64,000 bases of DNA from positions 124,001-188,000 of the forward strand of contig NZ_JAKGAK010000004.1 in assembly GCF_023061185.1 (NCBI RefSeq). Reading direction: 5' to 3'. A program made the position numbers and the translations under genes. The notes beneath the pieces were generated by a model. The model was not told the origin of the DNA, did not search any database, and saw only the letters and a list, made by a program, of their open reading frames with translations. Origin of the DNA: Chromohalobacter beijerinckii (GTDB lineage: Bacteria; Pseudomonadota; Gammaproteobacteria; Pseudomonadales; Halomonadaceae). Positions within the stretch are counted from its first letter, which is position 1, and every line of letters begins with the position of its first letter. Below are positions 1 to 9,285 of the stretch, piece by piece.

Positions 1-1900
1 CTAACGGTGCGTCGCGGTGCGGCGTGATGGCATCGACGAAGACCTTATCGATCTTGATTTCGTCGACGCGAAAATCCTGTAGATAGCGCAGCGACGAATA
101 GCCTGTTCCGAAATCGTCGAGGGCAAGACGCACGCCGAGTTCACGCAGCGCGTTGAGTCTGGCGGCGATACCCGGTGTGACGAGAAGCGATTCGACGACT
201 TCCAGGATCAGCCGCCGAGGCGCGAAGTCATGACGCTCGAGCAATTGCGCCAAGTGCGTCATGAAGGCGTCGTCATGGAGCTGTTGTACCGATACATTGA
301 CCGAGAGCGATAGCTCACTGCTATGTAACGCGCCGCCGAGCAAGGCGCAGGCCTGGTCAAGCACCCACTGACCCATGGGACGGATCAAGCCACTGTACTC
401 GGCTTCGGCAATGAAACTGCCGGGTGTCAGCAATCCTTCGCGTGGATGTTGCCAGCGCAAAAGTACTTCGGCGCCCGCGAGGCGTCCTGCGGGGTCGAAC
501 TGTCCTTGTAGATACAGACGAAACTGATGTTCGTCCAGCGCTGTGCGCAATTCGCGCTCCAGACGGTTGAGGCGTTGTTCCCAATCGCTTAGTTGGCTGG
601 TGTAGAACGCCAAGTGGGGCGGTGGCGTCTCGCGCGCGTGCTGCACCGCGAGTTCGGCGCGTTGTAACAGCGATTCGATGTCCTGGGCGTCGAGCGGGTA
701 GCGTGCCACACCGGCATTGAAACGCAGCTGGCTTGGCGTGCCGAAGATACGCCAGCTGTTCTCGCCCATTGAGAGAAGTCGCTCCAGGCAGTAGTGGCGC
801 AGCGATTCATCCGTTTGCCCGGGAATCGCGATCAATAGGCGATTGGCCGGGAGGCGGCCGATGTGAATGCTGCCTTGCAGTTCGGTCAGGCGTTCCTTTA
901 GCTTCTCGGCCACCTGGCGAATCGCTTCATCACCAGCCTGTTGGCCGAGTGTCTCGTTGATATGACCGAGACCGCCCAGCCGCAACACCAATAGGTGAAA
1001 CGCCTCGCCGCGTTGCGTCAACGCCTGCAGGCGCTCGAGGAGACCTCTCAGTGTCGCCAGTCCCGAGACCTCGTCATGGTGGAGCTGACGGTACAGGTCA
1101 TGCTCTACTTCGCGGCGGCGCAAGGATTCCGAAAACTGGGACAGCAATCCTGAGAATCCCATCAGGGTCGTGATTTCATCGCCATGCCACTCACGCGGTT
1201 GCATCGATTCACAGCAGATCGCTCCTCGTAGTTCACCGCCGACGAATATCCCCACATCCAGCATGGAGTGGATACCATTAGTGCGTAGATAGTCCTCCAG
1301 GCCACTCAAGCGCTCGTCGTGTTGTGCATCATGAGTGACCAGGCAAGGGTTTTGTATCAGTGAAGCGAGATAGCTATCCAAGCCCTGATGCGAGAGCCTG
1401 AGGCCGTTGAGCGCGGGGTCGAGGGCCATGCGGCAGGTCAAAACGCGACCATCGCTGTCGAGGAACCAGAGGCCAATGCGCGACGATCCTAGTACCTCGG
1501 CGGTAGTGTCGAGCAAGGCGCGCAAAAAGGTATCTTCATCGAGGTCGCGTTGTAGCAGTTCACGCATGCGACGCCAGGCTTCCTGCTGTTCGGCCTGGCG
1601 CTGTTGCGCCCGCATCAGCGCTTCCCATTGCGCGATGTTGTGACGTGTTTGCTGTGCCATGCGGTGTCGCAACAGCGCGCCCATCAGCATCACCATGATC
1701 GTGATCGCCATCAACCAGGACAGATGTCGCTCGAAGAGCAGCGACGCGAGGATAGCGATCCCACTACCTACCGCAAACACACGGAAAAGCACGCTGTTGC
1801 GGCGTTGCTCTTTACGCAAGCGGTTTAATTGGCCGGCGGTATCGGGCGTCATGCGGGGCACCGGCGATTGTCGAAGCAAAGGTGAGTCGTCATGCGACAT
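1..1900 (-). CDS. Membrane GAF-GGDEF-EAL cyclic-di-GMP protein, 3' end cut by window edge
   Basis: The gene is read leftward and runs off position 1, so the C-terminus is missing. Near the N-terminus are two hydrophobic stretches (VFAVGSGIAILASLLF and a second about 20 residues later), then a GAF-like region, a GGDEF-type domain and an EAL domain. The GGDEF signature is degenerate: the aligned position reads IGRLPANRLLIAIPG, so cyclase activity is unlikely. The EAL domain keeps a plausible catalytic set: EVL in place of EAL, NVS, EVVES, and DDFGTGYSSL followed by K in EIKIDK, so phosphodiesterase activity is plausible. The start is uncertain. An in-frame ATG at 1900 lacks a well-spaced ribosome site, and ATG at 1852 is the alternative. 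The GAF assignment rests on position and general pattern only. Confidence 0.85.
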   Translation of the reverse strand, partial: MSHDDSPLLRQSPVPRMTPDTAGQLNRLRKEQRRNSVLFRVFAVGSGIAILASLLFERHLSWLMAITIMVMLMGALLRHRMAQQTRHNIAQWEALMRAQQRQAEQQEAWRRMRELLQRDLDEDTFLRALLDTTAEVLGSSRIGLWFLDSDGRVLTCRMALDPALNGLRLSHQGLDSYLASLIQNPCLVTHDAQHDERLSGLEDYLRTNGIHSMLDVGIFVGGELRGAICCESMQPREWHGDEITTLMGFSGLLSQFSESLRRREVEHDLYRQLHHDEVSGLATLRGLLERLQALTQRGEAFHLLVLRLGGLGHINETLGQQAGDEAIRQVAEKLKERLTELQGSIHIGRLPANRLLIAIPGQTDESLRHYCLERLLSMGENSWRIFGTPSQLRFNAGVARYPLDAQDIESLLQRAELAVQHARETPPPHLAFYTSQLSDWEQRLNRLERELRTALDEHQFRLYLQGQFDPAGRLAGAEVLLRWQHPREGLLTPGSFIAEAEYSGLIRPMGQWVLDQACALLGGALHSSELSLSVNVSVQQLHDDAFMTHLAQLLERHDFAPRRLILEVVESLLVTPGIAARLNALRELGVRLALDDFGTGYSSLRYLQDFRVDEIKIDKVFVDAITPHRDAPL

Positions 1901-2116
1901 CCTACGCCATGTCGAAAGAGCCTTGGCGTGCCGGTGTTCAGCCGCCGTATGGGCCCGGGCGAATCGTTGTTATGTGACGCGCGAGGCGCATGCATGGCCA
2001 CGTACGCGCGGGCTGCGAACTGCGTGCGAATGGTTTCTGACCAATATCTTGGCAGTGAACCAGGGCGGGGGGAAGAGAGTCCGGGGCATGCCACGCAAGG
2101 CTTGCCCCGGCGTCGG

Positions 2117-3838
2117 TTAAGATGTCAGGCGTTGACGTAGAAAATCGAGCATCGTGTCGGTGGGCACCATAGTGATCTCACTATCGCGGCGTCCTTTGTA
2201 CTCCAGCTCGCCGTTATCCAGCCCGCGTTCGCCGATCACGATGCGGTGCGGAATGCCGGTGAGTTCCTGGTCGGCGAATTTGACGCCAGGGCGTAGGTCG
2301 CGATCATCGATCAGTACGTCGACGCCGGCGTCGCTGAGTTGCTGATAAAGGGTTTCGGCATACTCGCGAACGCGCTCGGATTTATGCGCGTTCATGGGCA
2401 CGAGCGTGACTTCGAACGGCGCGATGGCATTAGGCCAGATGATACCCCCAGCATCGTGGCTTTGCTCGATGGCGGCGGCGACCACGCGGGTCACGCCGAT
2501 GCCGTAGCAGCCCATCAGCAGCGGAACTGCCTGGCCATTGTCGTCGAGCACGGTGGCGTTCATCGCGGTGGAATACTTTGTCCCTAGCTGGAAGACGTGA
2601 CCGACTTCGATGCCGCGTGCGATGGCGAGTGTGCCCTTGCCATCCGGTGAGGGATCCCCCTCGACCACGTTGCGCAGATCGGCCACCTTGGGCAGAGCGA
2701 CGTCGCGTTCCCAGTTGATGCCGAAATAGTGTTGGCCGTCGATATTCGCACCAGCGCCGAAATCGCTCATCAGTGCCACGCTGCGATCGATGACCAACGG
2801 CATCTCCAGATTGACCGGTCCCAGCGAGCCGGGGCCGGCGCCTACCGCTTGGCGAATTTCCGCTTCACTGGCCATGGTCAGGGGCGCAGCAACCTCGGGC
2901 AGGTTCTCGGCCTTGACCTCATTGAGTTCGTGATCGCCACGCACCAGCAAGGCGATCAGACCACCTTCAGCGGCATGCACCATCAAAGTCTTGATGGTCT
3001 TCTCGATGGGCAAGCCATGCTGCTCCACCAAGGTGGCGATAGTGCGCGCATTGGGCGTATCGACCAGACGCAGTTCTTCCTGGGGTGTGGCGCGTTCGGG
3101 GGTTTCCCCTAGCGGGGCGGGGAGTGCCTCGGCTTTCTCCATGTTGGCCGCATAGTCTGACGATGTGGAAAAGACCACCGCGTCCTCACCGGAATCGGCC
3201 AGCACCTGGAACTCGTGAGAGCCGGTACCGCCGATGTCACCGTTGTCGGCCTCGACGGCGCGGAAATCAAGTCCCAGGCGCGTGAAGATGCGCATATAGG
3301 CGTCATACATCGCATCGTAGGAGCGCTGCAGGCCGGCTTGGTCGATATCGAAGGAGTAGGCATCCTTCATGATGAACTCGCGGGCGCGCATGACCCCGAA
3401 ACGTGGGCGCGTCTCGTCACGGAACTTGGTCTGGATCTGGTAGAAGTTGGTGGGTACCTGCTTGTAGGAGCGTATTTCGTTGCGCACCAAGTCGGTGATC
3501 ACTTCCTCGTGCGTCGGACCGTAGCAGAAATCACGCTCATGACGATCACGAATACGCAGCAGCAGGTTGCCGTATTGGTCCCAGCGTCCAGATTCCTGCC
3601 ATAACTCCGCCGGCTGGATCGCTGGCATCAGGACTTCCTGAGCGCCAGCGCGGTTCATTTCCTCGCGCACGATGTTTTCGACCTTACGAAGCGTGCGTAG
3701 ACCCAAGGGGAGCCAGGTATAGAGACCCGAGCTCAGACGGCGAATCATACCCGCACGCAGCATCAACTGATGGCTGACGATGTCGGCGTCGGCGGGGGTT
3801 TCCTTGAGGGTGGAGATCAGCAATTGACTGGCGCGCAT
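2117..3838 (-). CDS. proS: Prolyl-tRNA synthetase
   Basis: Charges tRNA-Pro with proline in the cytoplasm. This is the bacterial class II form: motif 1/2 regions at the N-terminus ([37 protein letters not shown]), an inserted YbaK-like editing domain around residues 220-400, then motif 3 and an anticodon-binding C-terminus. About 573 residues is normal for this form. I chose ATG at 3838 because the protein then begins [18 protein letters not shown], as enterobacterial ProRS does; an in-frame TTG at 3844 lies 5 bases after AAGGA and could also be used. A plausible promoter is TTGCCG (3930-3935) with a 17-base spacer to TACAAT (3907-3912), minus strand. Confidence 0.97.
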   Translation of the reverse strand: MRASQLLISTLKETPADADIVSHQLMLRAGMIRRLSSGLYTWLPLGLRTLRKVENIVREEMNRAGAQEVLMPAIQPAELWQESGRWDQYGNLLLRIRDRHERDFCYGPTHEEVITDLVRNEIRSYKQVPTNFYQIQTKFRDETRPRFGVMRAREFIMKDAYSFDIDQAGLQRSYDAMYDAYMRIFTRLGLDFRAVEADNGDIGGTGSHEFQVLADSGEDAVVFSTSSDYAANMEKAEALPAPLGETPERATPQEELRLVDTPNARTIATLVEQHGLPIEKTIKTLMVHAAEGGLIALLVRGDHELNEVKAENLPEVAAPLTMASEAEIRQAVGAGPGSLGPVNLEMPLVIDRSVALMSDFGAGANIDGQHYFGINWERDVALPKVADLRNVVEGDPSPDGKGTLAIARGIEVGHVFQLGTKYSTAMNATVLDDNGQAVPLLMGCYGIGVTRVVAAAIEQSHDAGGIIWPNAIAPFEVTLVPMNAHKSERVREYAETLYQQLSDAGVDVLIDDRDLRPGVKFADQELTGIPHRIVIGERGLDNGELEYKGRRDSEITMVPTDTMLDFLRQRLTS

Positions 3839-3906
3839 GGACAAGCGGTTCCTTGGATTCGAGGCCTAACATCGCGTCGCTCAAAAGCGGCGCGGCAAAT
3901 GGAGCT

Positions 3907-3935
3907 ATTGTACGGTCAAGGCGTGAACGCGGCAA
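3907..3935 (-). promoter_or_regulatory. Putative sigma-70 promoter of proS
   Basis: On the minus strand TTGCCG (3930-3935) is separated by exactly 17 bases from TACAAT (3907-3912), about 70 bases upstream of the proS start. Seen by eye only. Confidence 0.5.
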
Positions 3936-4097
3936 AAGCGATGCGAATGGAAGCGCTGAAACGGACCTCGAGCTCGGTGAGGGCGGGCTCTCGTTGCGGC
4001 GAAGTTTGCGATATGCTTACACGCGTAACGCCCGGAGGATGGGCATCGTGGTCTTTGCCTTAAATAATGTATGTGAAAAGGGTAAGAGGATAAAGTG

Positions 4098-4553
4098 ATG
4101 AGTGCCATACACGATCGGACAGTCACCCAGGCTCGCCGCTGGATAGCGGCACTGACCATCGTGGCCACCACCACGACGTTGGCAGGGTGCGGGACCGTGT
4201 TCTATCCCGAGCGCAAAGGGCAGCCCAGTGGGCGTGTCGACCCTGCAGTGGCGGTAGCCGATGGCGTGGGCTTGCTATTTTATATCATCCCCGGCGTCAT
4301 CGCCTACGCCATCGATTTTTCCAATGGCACGATCTACCTGCCGAGCCGCGATACTGCGCAGGTGGATACGCTGCATTTCGAAGACGAGTTGGATACGCAA
4401 ACGCTCGAGTCGGTGCTGGCCGAACGTACGGGTGGGGCGGTACGGCTAGACGATGAGCTCGTGCGCGTCGAACGAGTCTCTTCTCGAGATGAGGCGCTGG
4501 CGCTGGTGCGCATGTCCGGCACTTACGACAAAGAACGTCTTGCCTCCATGTAA
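4098..4553 (+). CDS. Small predicted lipoprotein of unknown function
   Basis: The 151-residue product starts with a basic N-terminus and a hydrophobic segment ending in the lipobox LAGC (Cys near residue 31), so it should be lipid-anchored. After the cysteine comes a motif GTVFYPERKGQPSGRVDP, then a second hydrophobic segment (GLLFYIIPGVIAYAIDF) and the phrase NGTIYLP. This pattern recalls small YceK/YidQ-like lipoproteins, but I am not sure of the family. The start ATG at 4098 lies 7 bases after AAGAGGA; the GTG just before it at 4095 is less well spaced. It is a single gene diverging from proS. Confidence 0.75.
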   Translation: MSAIHDRTVTQARRWIAALTIVATTTTLAGCGTVFYPERKGQPSGRVDPAVAVADGVGLLFYIIPGVIAYAIDFSNGTIYLPSRDTAQVDTLHFEDELDTQTLESVLAERTGGAVRLDDELVRVERVSSRDEALALVRMSGTYDKERLASM

Positions 4554-4737
4554 GGGCTTTGCTGGCGGGTAAAGCAGTCTAGTGCGAGTTGCCTCACATG
4601 ACTTTGATGAGTGTCATGCTACGAGGCAATTCGTGATTGGCATGAGAAAAACCAGACATGTAAACGCGAATATCAAACTGTTCTCAAAAAGACTCTAACG
4701 CATACTGAAAACCCGATTCAGACGCAGGGAGTCTACG

Positions 4738-5553
4738 ATGACATCACAATATAAAGCTTCTCGATTTGCGGCACCGTCCGCGCACCCGCCGCAAGCCTAT
4801 CGTTTGAGCAGCATGTGCTTGCCCGCGCCCTTGTCAGTGGGCGAGCTTGAAACGTTCAGTACCATCAGCCGTCAGGTATCACCTTTGAGAAAGCGCCAAA
4901 CGCTATTCGCACAAGGGGAAGAGTTCAAGAGCCTGTATATCGTTCGCTGCGGAAGCTTGAAGCAAGTCTATCGCGATATCACCAATGAAGAGCACATTAC
5001 CCAGTTTTATTTGCCGGGCGAAGTGGTGGGGCTGGACGCTATCAGTAGTGGCTTTCATCCGGGGGTGACGCAGGCACTGGAAACGACATCCGTCTGCGAA
5101 ATATTGCCTGAAGCACTCGAAGCACTTGCCCAAAAAAGACCGAGTGAGCTGGGCATGAACGGTTGTTTTCTACGGGTGATGAGTCGTGCACTGCATCAGG
5201 AGCGCATGATGGTACGTCTATTTTTGAATAGAACGTCCGATGTTCGCTTAGCCAGCTTTCTGCTTGCCTTGTCGACGCGCTTTCGGCAGCAAGGTTACTC
5301 GCCGTTCAGCTTTCGTTTGTCCATGTCGCGTAGCGATATTGGCAATTATCTGGGGCTGGCGGTCGAGACGGTGAGCCGTCTATTGGGGCGTTTCCAAGAC
5401 TTGGAATTGCTCACTGCAAAGGGGCGGGAAATCAGGATCGATGACCTGGATGGACTCATGGCATTGGCGGATGGGCGTGGGCGTCAGTCCATTTGGCATG
5501 CCACGGTCTCTTCGCCGAGTCCCAGTCATCTCGCTGGCATGCCAGCGCACTGA
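4738..5553 (+). CDS. FNR/CRP-family regulator lacking two N-terminal cluster cysteines
   Basis: A 271-residue regulator with an N-terminal cyclic-nucleotide-type sensor domain (about 30-160) and a C-terminal winged helix. The recognition helix, GNYLGLAVETVSRLLGRFQ, is almost the same as in E. coli FNR, so it should bind FNR-type TTGAT-N4-ATCAA sites. E. coli FNR holds its [4Fe-4S] cluster with Cys20, Cys23, Cys29 and Cys122. Here only Cys27 (SSMCLPAPL) and Cys120 (TTSVCEIL) match Cys29 and Cys122; the two proximal N-terminal cysteines are absent. Cys71 is the only other nearby cysteine. It may therefore not sense oxygen through a standard cluster. It is a single gene. The ATG at 4738 follows AGGGAG at good spacing (CAGGGAGTCTACG). 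Confidence 0.9.
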   Translation: MTSQYKASRFAAPSAHPPQAYRLSSMCLPAPLSVGELETFSTISRQVSPLRKRQTLFAQGEEFKSLYIVRCGSLKQVYRDITNEEHITQFYLPGEVVGLDAISSGFHPGVTQALETTSVCEILPEALEALAQKRPSELGMNGCFLRVMSRALHQERMMVRLFLNRTSDVRLASFLLALSTRFRQQGYSPFSFRLSMSRSDIGNYLGLAVETVSRLLGRFQDLELLTAKGREIRIDDLDGLMALADGRGRQSIWHATVSSPSPSHLAGMPAH

Positions 5554-5639
5554 GAGCAAGTGCGTTGGACACTTTATCGAGTCTGTAGAACTATCGGTAA
5601 AAATGCTAGTAGTAGGGGGCGCCAAGCGCTTGATTCTAC

Positions 5640-5726
5640 TGGTGCCCGGAGCCGGACTTGAACCGGCACGGTGTTACCACCGAGAGATTTTAAGTCTCTT
5701 GCGTCTACCAATTTCGCCATCCGGGC
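5640..5726 (-). tRNA. tRNA-Leu (anticodon TAA)
   Basis: An 87-base class II tRNA with a long variable arm, encoded CCA end and anticodon loop ACTTAAAA giving TAA. It is the last of three tRNAs after pgsA, matching the E. coli uvrY-uvrC-pgsA-glyW-cysT-leuZ order. Confidence 0.97.
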
Positions 5727-5760
5727 TAACGGATACGGAAGGGGAACACCGCAGAAGAAA

Positions 5761-5834
5761 TGGAGGCTGGAGTCGGAATCGAACCGGCGTTGACGGAGTT
5801 GCAGTCCGCTGCATCACCACTCTGCCATCCAGCC
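5761..5834 (-). tRNA. tRNA-Cys (anticodon GCA)
   Basis: A 74-base tRNA with encoded CCA; the anticodon loop ACTGCAAC gives GCA. It is the middle gene of the Gly-Cys-Leu group. Confidence 0.97.
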
Positions 5835-5871
5835 TTGTTGCACTCGTTGAAAAACGGTCAACGTTCGAGTT

Positions 5872-5937
5872 TGGAGCGGGAAACGAGATTCGACGGGGCT
5901 GCCGTCAGCCGGGCTGGCGTTCCAGCTTGCGACCCTC
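5872..5937 (-). pseudogene. Broken partial copy of tRNA-Gly
   Basis: Read on the minus strand, the 3' end of the neighbouring tRNA-Gly is repeated here: the last 22 bases including CCA (5872-5893) are identical, and a 9-base piece GAGGGTCGC (5929-5937) matches the part just before the T arm. Between them lie 35 unrelated GC-rich bases that can form a hairpin (CTGG-AACG-CCAG) in place of half of the T arm. The 5' half is absent. It cannot fold as a tRNA. Confidence 0.8.
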
Positions 5938-5964
5938 ATTGACCATTCCAATACTCTTAAGTTC

Positions 5965-6039
5965 TGGAGCGGGAAACGAGATTCGAACTCGCGACCCTCG
6001 CCTTGGCAAGGCGATGCTCTACCACTGAGCTATTCCCGC
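5965..6039 (-). tRNA. tRNA-Gly (anticodon GCC)
   Basis: A 75-base tRNA with encoded CCA and anticodon loop CTTGCCAA giving GCC. First of the tRNA group downstream of pgsA. Confidence 0.97.
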
Positions 6040-6116
6040 CGAACTCGAGGACGTATTATAGAGATAAGCCTGTGAATGTCAAACGTTTATGTGCTTCTCT
6101 GACGTGGAAATAATGC

Positions 6117-6665
6117 TCACATGGAGCGCGTCAATTCCGGCCATGCTGCGCGCAGGTACTGGAACATCGACCACAGTGTCAGAGTGGCGGCGACATAAAG
6201 TAGAACGACGCCGAGGTTGGCGATCATTGAACCTGGTGCGAAGCCGAGCAACAGCAACAGCGAAACCATCTGCAGCGTGGTTTTTAGCTTCCCTACCCAA
6301 GAGACAGAGACACTACCACGCTTGCCGATTTCCGCCATCCACTCGCGTAACGCCGAGATGACGATCTCCCGACCGATGATGACCAAGCCCGGTAGTGTCA
6401 GCCACACGGCGTCGAAACGTTCGATCAGCAGGGCAAGGGCGACGGCGACCATGAGCTTGTCCGCTACTGGGTCGAGAAAGGCACCGAAGGGGGTGCTCTG
6501 ATTCCAGCGACGCGCCAGGTAACCGTCGAGCCAGTCGGTCACAGCAGCGAGCCCGAACAACCCCGCGCACAGGAGCATGCTCCAGGAATAAGGGAGATAG
6601 AAGGCGATCACCAGTAAGGGAATGAACACGATTCGAGCAAGCGTCAATAAGTTGGGGATGTTCAT
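6117..6665 (-). CDS. pgsA: CDP-diacylglycerol-glycerol-3-phosphate 3-phosphatidyltransferase
   Basis: Makes phosphatidylglycerophosphate, the committed step to phosphatidylglycerol and cardiolipin, in the inner membrane. The 182-residue protein carries the CDP-alcohol phosphotransferase signature DG..AR...G...D..D within [11 protein letters not shown] and [10 protein letters not shown], plus several hydrophobic segments ([20 protein letters not shown] at the N-terminus, [14 protein letters not shown] and [13 protein letters not shown] near the C-terminus). Length is as in E. coli. It lies 64 bases after uvrC on the same strand, and tRNA-Gly follows about 80 bases downstream, so the block is probably one transcription unit. 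Confidence 0.97.
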   Translation of the reverse strand: MNIPNLLTLARIVFIPLLVIAFYLPYSWSMLLCAGLFGLAAVTDWLDGYLARRWNQSTPFGAFLDPVADKLMVAVALALLIERFDAVWLTLPGLVIIGREIVISALREWMAEIGKRGSVSVSWVGKLKTTLQMVSLLLLLGFAPGSMIANLGVVLLYVAATLTLWSMFQYLRAAWPELTRSM

Positions 6666-6729
6666 CGAGCGATGTAAGTCCTGACTGGTGAATGAGATCG
6701 TCGTGCCATTGTATCTTTCCGCTCATGGC

Positions 6730-8544
6730 TCATCCATGCAAGGCCTGATGAATGGTGGTGGCCATTTGGGCGCTGATGCCGGGCACGCGGGCCAGTTCAT
6801 CGCGGCTGGCCTGGCGGACACCCTGGAGCCCGCCGAAGAAGCGTAACAACTCTCGACGGCGTTTGGGACCGATGCCGGGAATGTCCTGTAGGGTCGAGGT
6901 GCGGCGTTGCTTGTCGCGCTGCTGTCGATGCCCGGTAATCGCAAAACGGTGCGCCTCATCGCGGATATGCTGGATCAAGTGCAGCCCGGGGGAGGCGCTA
7001 TCGAGCGATAAGGCATTGTCGACGGTTTCCAGGAACAATGTCTCGAGGCCGGGTTTGCGTGTCGTTCCCTTGGCGACGCCGAGCAGGTGCGTGTTCATGA
7101 TGCCGACATCTTCTAGCACCTCGCGCGCCATGTTGAGCTGCCCCTTGCCACCATCGACGATAAGCACGTCGGGCAGCTTGCTTTCGTCCTGCACCAGGCG
7201 CTTGTAGCGGCGTGTCAGTGCTTGGCGCATGGCCGCGTAATCGTCGCCCGCCGCGACGCCTTCGATATTGAAGCGCCGATAATCGGATTTGACCGGCCCG
7301 TCCTGATCGAAAACCACACATGAGGCGACCGTCGCTTCGCCGTGGCTATGGCTGATATCGAAACACTCCAGACGTGTCGGGGTCTCCTGCATATCGAGCG
7401 CCTCGCGCAAGGCATCGAAGCGTTTGGCCAACTGCGAGCGATTGGCCAACTGGCTTGTGAGGTGCTGTTCGGCGTTGGTGCTGGCCAGGCGGAGCCATTG
7501 GGCACGATGACCGCGTACCTGATGCGCCACACGGATGCGTTTGCCGGCGCGTTCGGAGAGTGCGGACTGGATGACATCGGCATCCACGAGCGGTAGGGCC
7601 GTGATGACCTCGCTGGGGATGTCGCGATCATGGCCTAGGTAATAATGGCTGATGAACGCGCCGAGTAGTTCTTCCGCCGTCAGGTCCAGGCCGTTTTGCG
7701 GCATGTGGTGGCGCGCCCCGAGCATGCGTCCGCCACGTACGCTTAGGGTGCTGATGCAGACGCCGCCCGGGCGCTCGGCGAGAGCAAAGATGTCGGCATC
7801 GCCATCGCCAGTATCGACAATCTGACGCTCCTGCAGGCGTCGCAGTTGCTGAATTTGATCGCGAAGGCGTCCCGCTTCCTCGAAGTCCAGCGCCTGGCTG
7901 GCGGCTTCCATGTCCTGGGTGAGTTGCGCGGTCACCTGCTCGCTGCGCCCGTCCAGAGCCATGATGGCGTGGTCGATGTCGCGCTGGTATTCCTCGCGGC
8001 CGATATAGTCGACACAGGGTGCGCTGCAGCGCTGTATCTGATACTGAAGACAAGGCCTTGTGCGATGGGCGAAGACGCTGTCCTCACAATTTCGGATACG
8101 AAAGATCTTCTGCACCAACGCTAGACTCTCGCGGACGGCGGTCGTGCTGGGGAAAGGGCCTAGATAGCGACCGTCGCCGCGTTTCCCGCGCGCGCGTTTG
8201 AACTCGAGTGCGGGGTAAGGATGGCGATCCGAGACAAAAATGAACGGATAGGACTTATCGTCGCGCAGGAGGATGTTATACGGCGGTCGCTGCTCCTTGA
8301 TGAGCGTCTGCTCGAGCAGGAGCGCCTCGGTTTCGGTGCGCGTGATGGTGACCTGGATATCTGCGATACGGCCGACCAGGGCTTGCGTCTTGGTGTTGAG
8401 CGCACCACGAAAATAGCTGGCAAGACGTGCCTTGAGCCGCTTGGCTTTGCCTACATACAAGATTTCGCCGTCGGTATCCAGCATGCGGTACACGCCGGGC
8501 GATTCGGAAACCGTCTTGAGGAAATGCTTGGCGTCGAAGCTCAT
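6730..8544 (-). CDS. uvrC: Excinuclease ABC subunit C
   Basis: Makes both incisions in nucleotide excision repair with UvrA and UvrB. The 604-residue protein shows the N-terminal GIY-YIG nuclease (GVYRMLDTDGEILYVGKAK, about residues 15-95), a UVR domain that contacts UvrB (FEEAGRLRDQIQQL, about 205-240), the RNase H-like 5' nuclease (FDISHSHGEATVAS, LIVDGGKGQLN), and two helix-hairpin-helix repeats at the C-terminus (IPGIGPKRRRELL and VPGISAQMATTI). It lies about 100 bases downstream of gacA, as in most gammaproteobacteria. Confidence 0.98.
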   Translation of the reverse strand: MSFDAKHFLKTVSESPGVYRMLDTDGEILYVGKAKRLKARLASYFRGALNTKTQALVGRIADIQVTITRTETEALLLEQTLIKEQRPPYNILLRDDKSYPFIFVSDRHPYPALEFKRARGKRGDGRYLGPFPSTTAVRESLALVQKIFRIRNCEDSVFAHRTRPCLQYQIQRCSAPCVDYIGREEYQRDIDHAIMALDGRSEQVTAQLTQDMEAASQALDFEEAGRLRDQIQQLRRLQERQIVDTGDGDADIFALAERPGGVCISTLSVRGGRMLGARHHMPQNGLDLTAEELLGAFISHYYLGHDRDIPSEVITALPLVDADVIQSALSERAGKRIRVAHQVRGHRAQWLRLASTNAEQHLTSQLANRSQLAKRFDALREALDMQETPTRLECFDISHSHGEATVASCVVFDQDGPVKSDYRRFNIEGVAAGDDYAAMRQALTRRYKRLVQDESKLPDVLIVDGGKGQLNMAREVLEDVGIMNTHLLGVAKGTTRKPGLETLFLETVDNALSLDSASPGLHLIQHIRDEAHRFAITGHRQQRDKQRRTSTLQDIPGIGPKRRRELLRFFGGLQGVRQASRDELARVPGISAQMATTIHQALHG

Positions 8545-8640
8545 GAGCGCGGGACAATCGTTGAGTCGGTCATGCCCGTTAGTATATCAAAGGGAAAGGG
8601 GCGCCGGAGACCCGAGTCGAGGCGCCGGCGACACCCGGTA

Positions 8641-9285
8641 TCAAGAGGCTTCGTAGCCGTCTATCAAGCCGTAACGCAGCCCCAGGTGGGTGAGCTCGAC
8701 ATCAGATTGCACATTCAGTTTTTCGAAAATGCGGTAGCGATACGTGTTGACGGTCTTGGGACTCAGGAAGAGTCGGTCGGAGATATCGCTGACCTTCTGG
8801 CAGTTGACGATCATCATCGCCACTTGTAGCTCGCGATGCGAGAGTTGGTCGAAAGGGTTGTCCTGCGAGCCTATCTTGGACAGCACGACCTTCTGGGCGA
8901 TATCCGGGCTGATGTAGCGTTGTCCCCCGAAGATGGCACGGATCGCGCGGACCATTTCATCGAGCTCTGTGCCCTTGCTGATGAACCCGGCGGCGCCAGC
9001 ATCCATGAGGCGCTGGGCAAACGCTTCTTCGAGGAATGCTGTCACGATCACAACCTTGATATCCGACATGCCACGCATGATCTTGCGCGTGGCTTCGAGT
9101 CCACCGATACCGGGCATGCGTATATCCATCAATACGATATCGGGGCGCATTTCACGTGCCATGTTGACGGCTTCTTCGCCATCGACGGCCTCGGCGATAA
9201 CGTGCAAGCCGTCTTCGGAATCCAGCATTCGGGCAATGCTAGTACGAACTAGATGGTGATCATCAGCGACAAGAACCTTGATCAA
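8641..9285 (-). CDS. gacA: GacA/UvrY response regulator
   Basis: A NarL/FixJ-type regulator that, in its family, is phosphorylated by GacS/BarA and controls the Csr/Rsm small RNAs. The receiver domain has ADDHH, the phospho-acceptor Asp in VLMDIRMPG and Lys in SKGTE; the C-terminal LuxR-type HTH contains LSHRELQVAMMI and LSPKTVNTYRYRIFEKL. I chose TTG at 9285, giving (M)IKVLVADDH; it lies 5 bases after GCAGGAG. The frame extends upstream to another TTG at 9303, which has no ribosome site. A TTG start may keep expression low. No GacS homologue is visible in this window. Confidence 0.96.
   Translation of the reverse strand: MIKVLVADDHHLVRTSIARMLDSEDGLHVIAEAVDGEEAVNMAREMRPDIVLMDIRMPGIGGLEATRKIMRGMSDIKVVIVTAFLEEAFAQRLMDAGAAGFISKGTELDEMVRAIRAIFGGQRYISPDIAQKVVLSKIGSQDNPFDQLSHRELQVAMMIVNCQKVSDISDRLFLSPKTVNTYRYRIFEKLNVQSDVELTHLGLRYGLIDGYEAS

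Noticed and set aside
4604-4617. FNR box upstream of the FNR-like gene (TTGAT followed by GTCAT-like half)
   Set aside because: Only one half-site fits; the other half matches too poorly to call.
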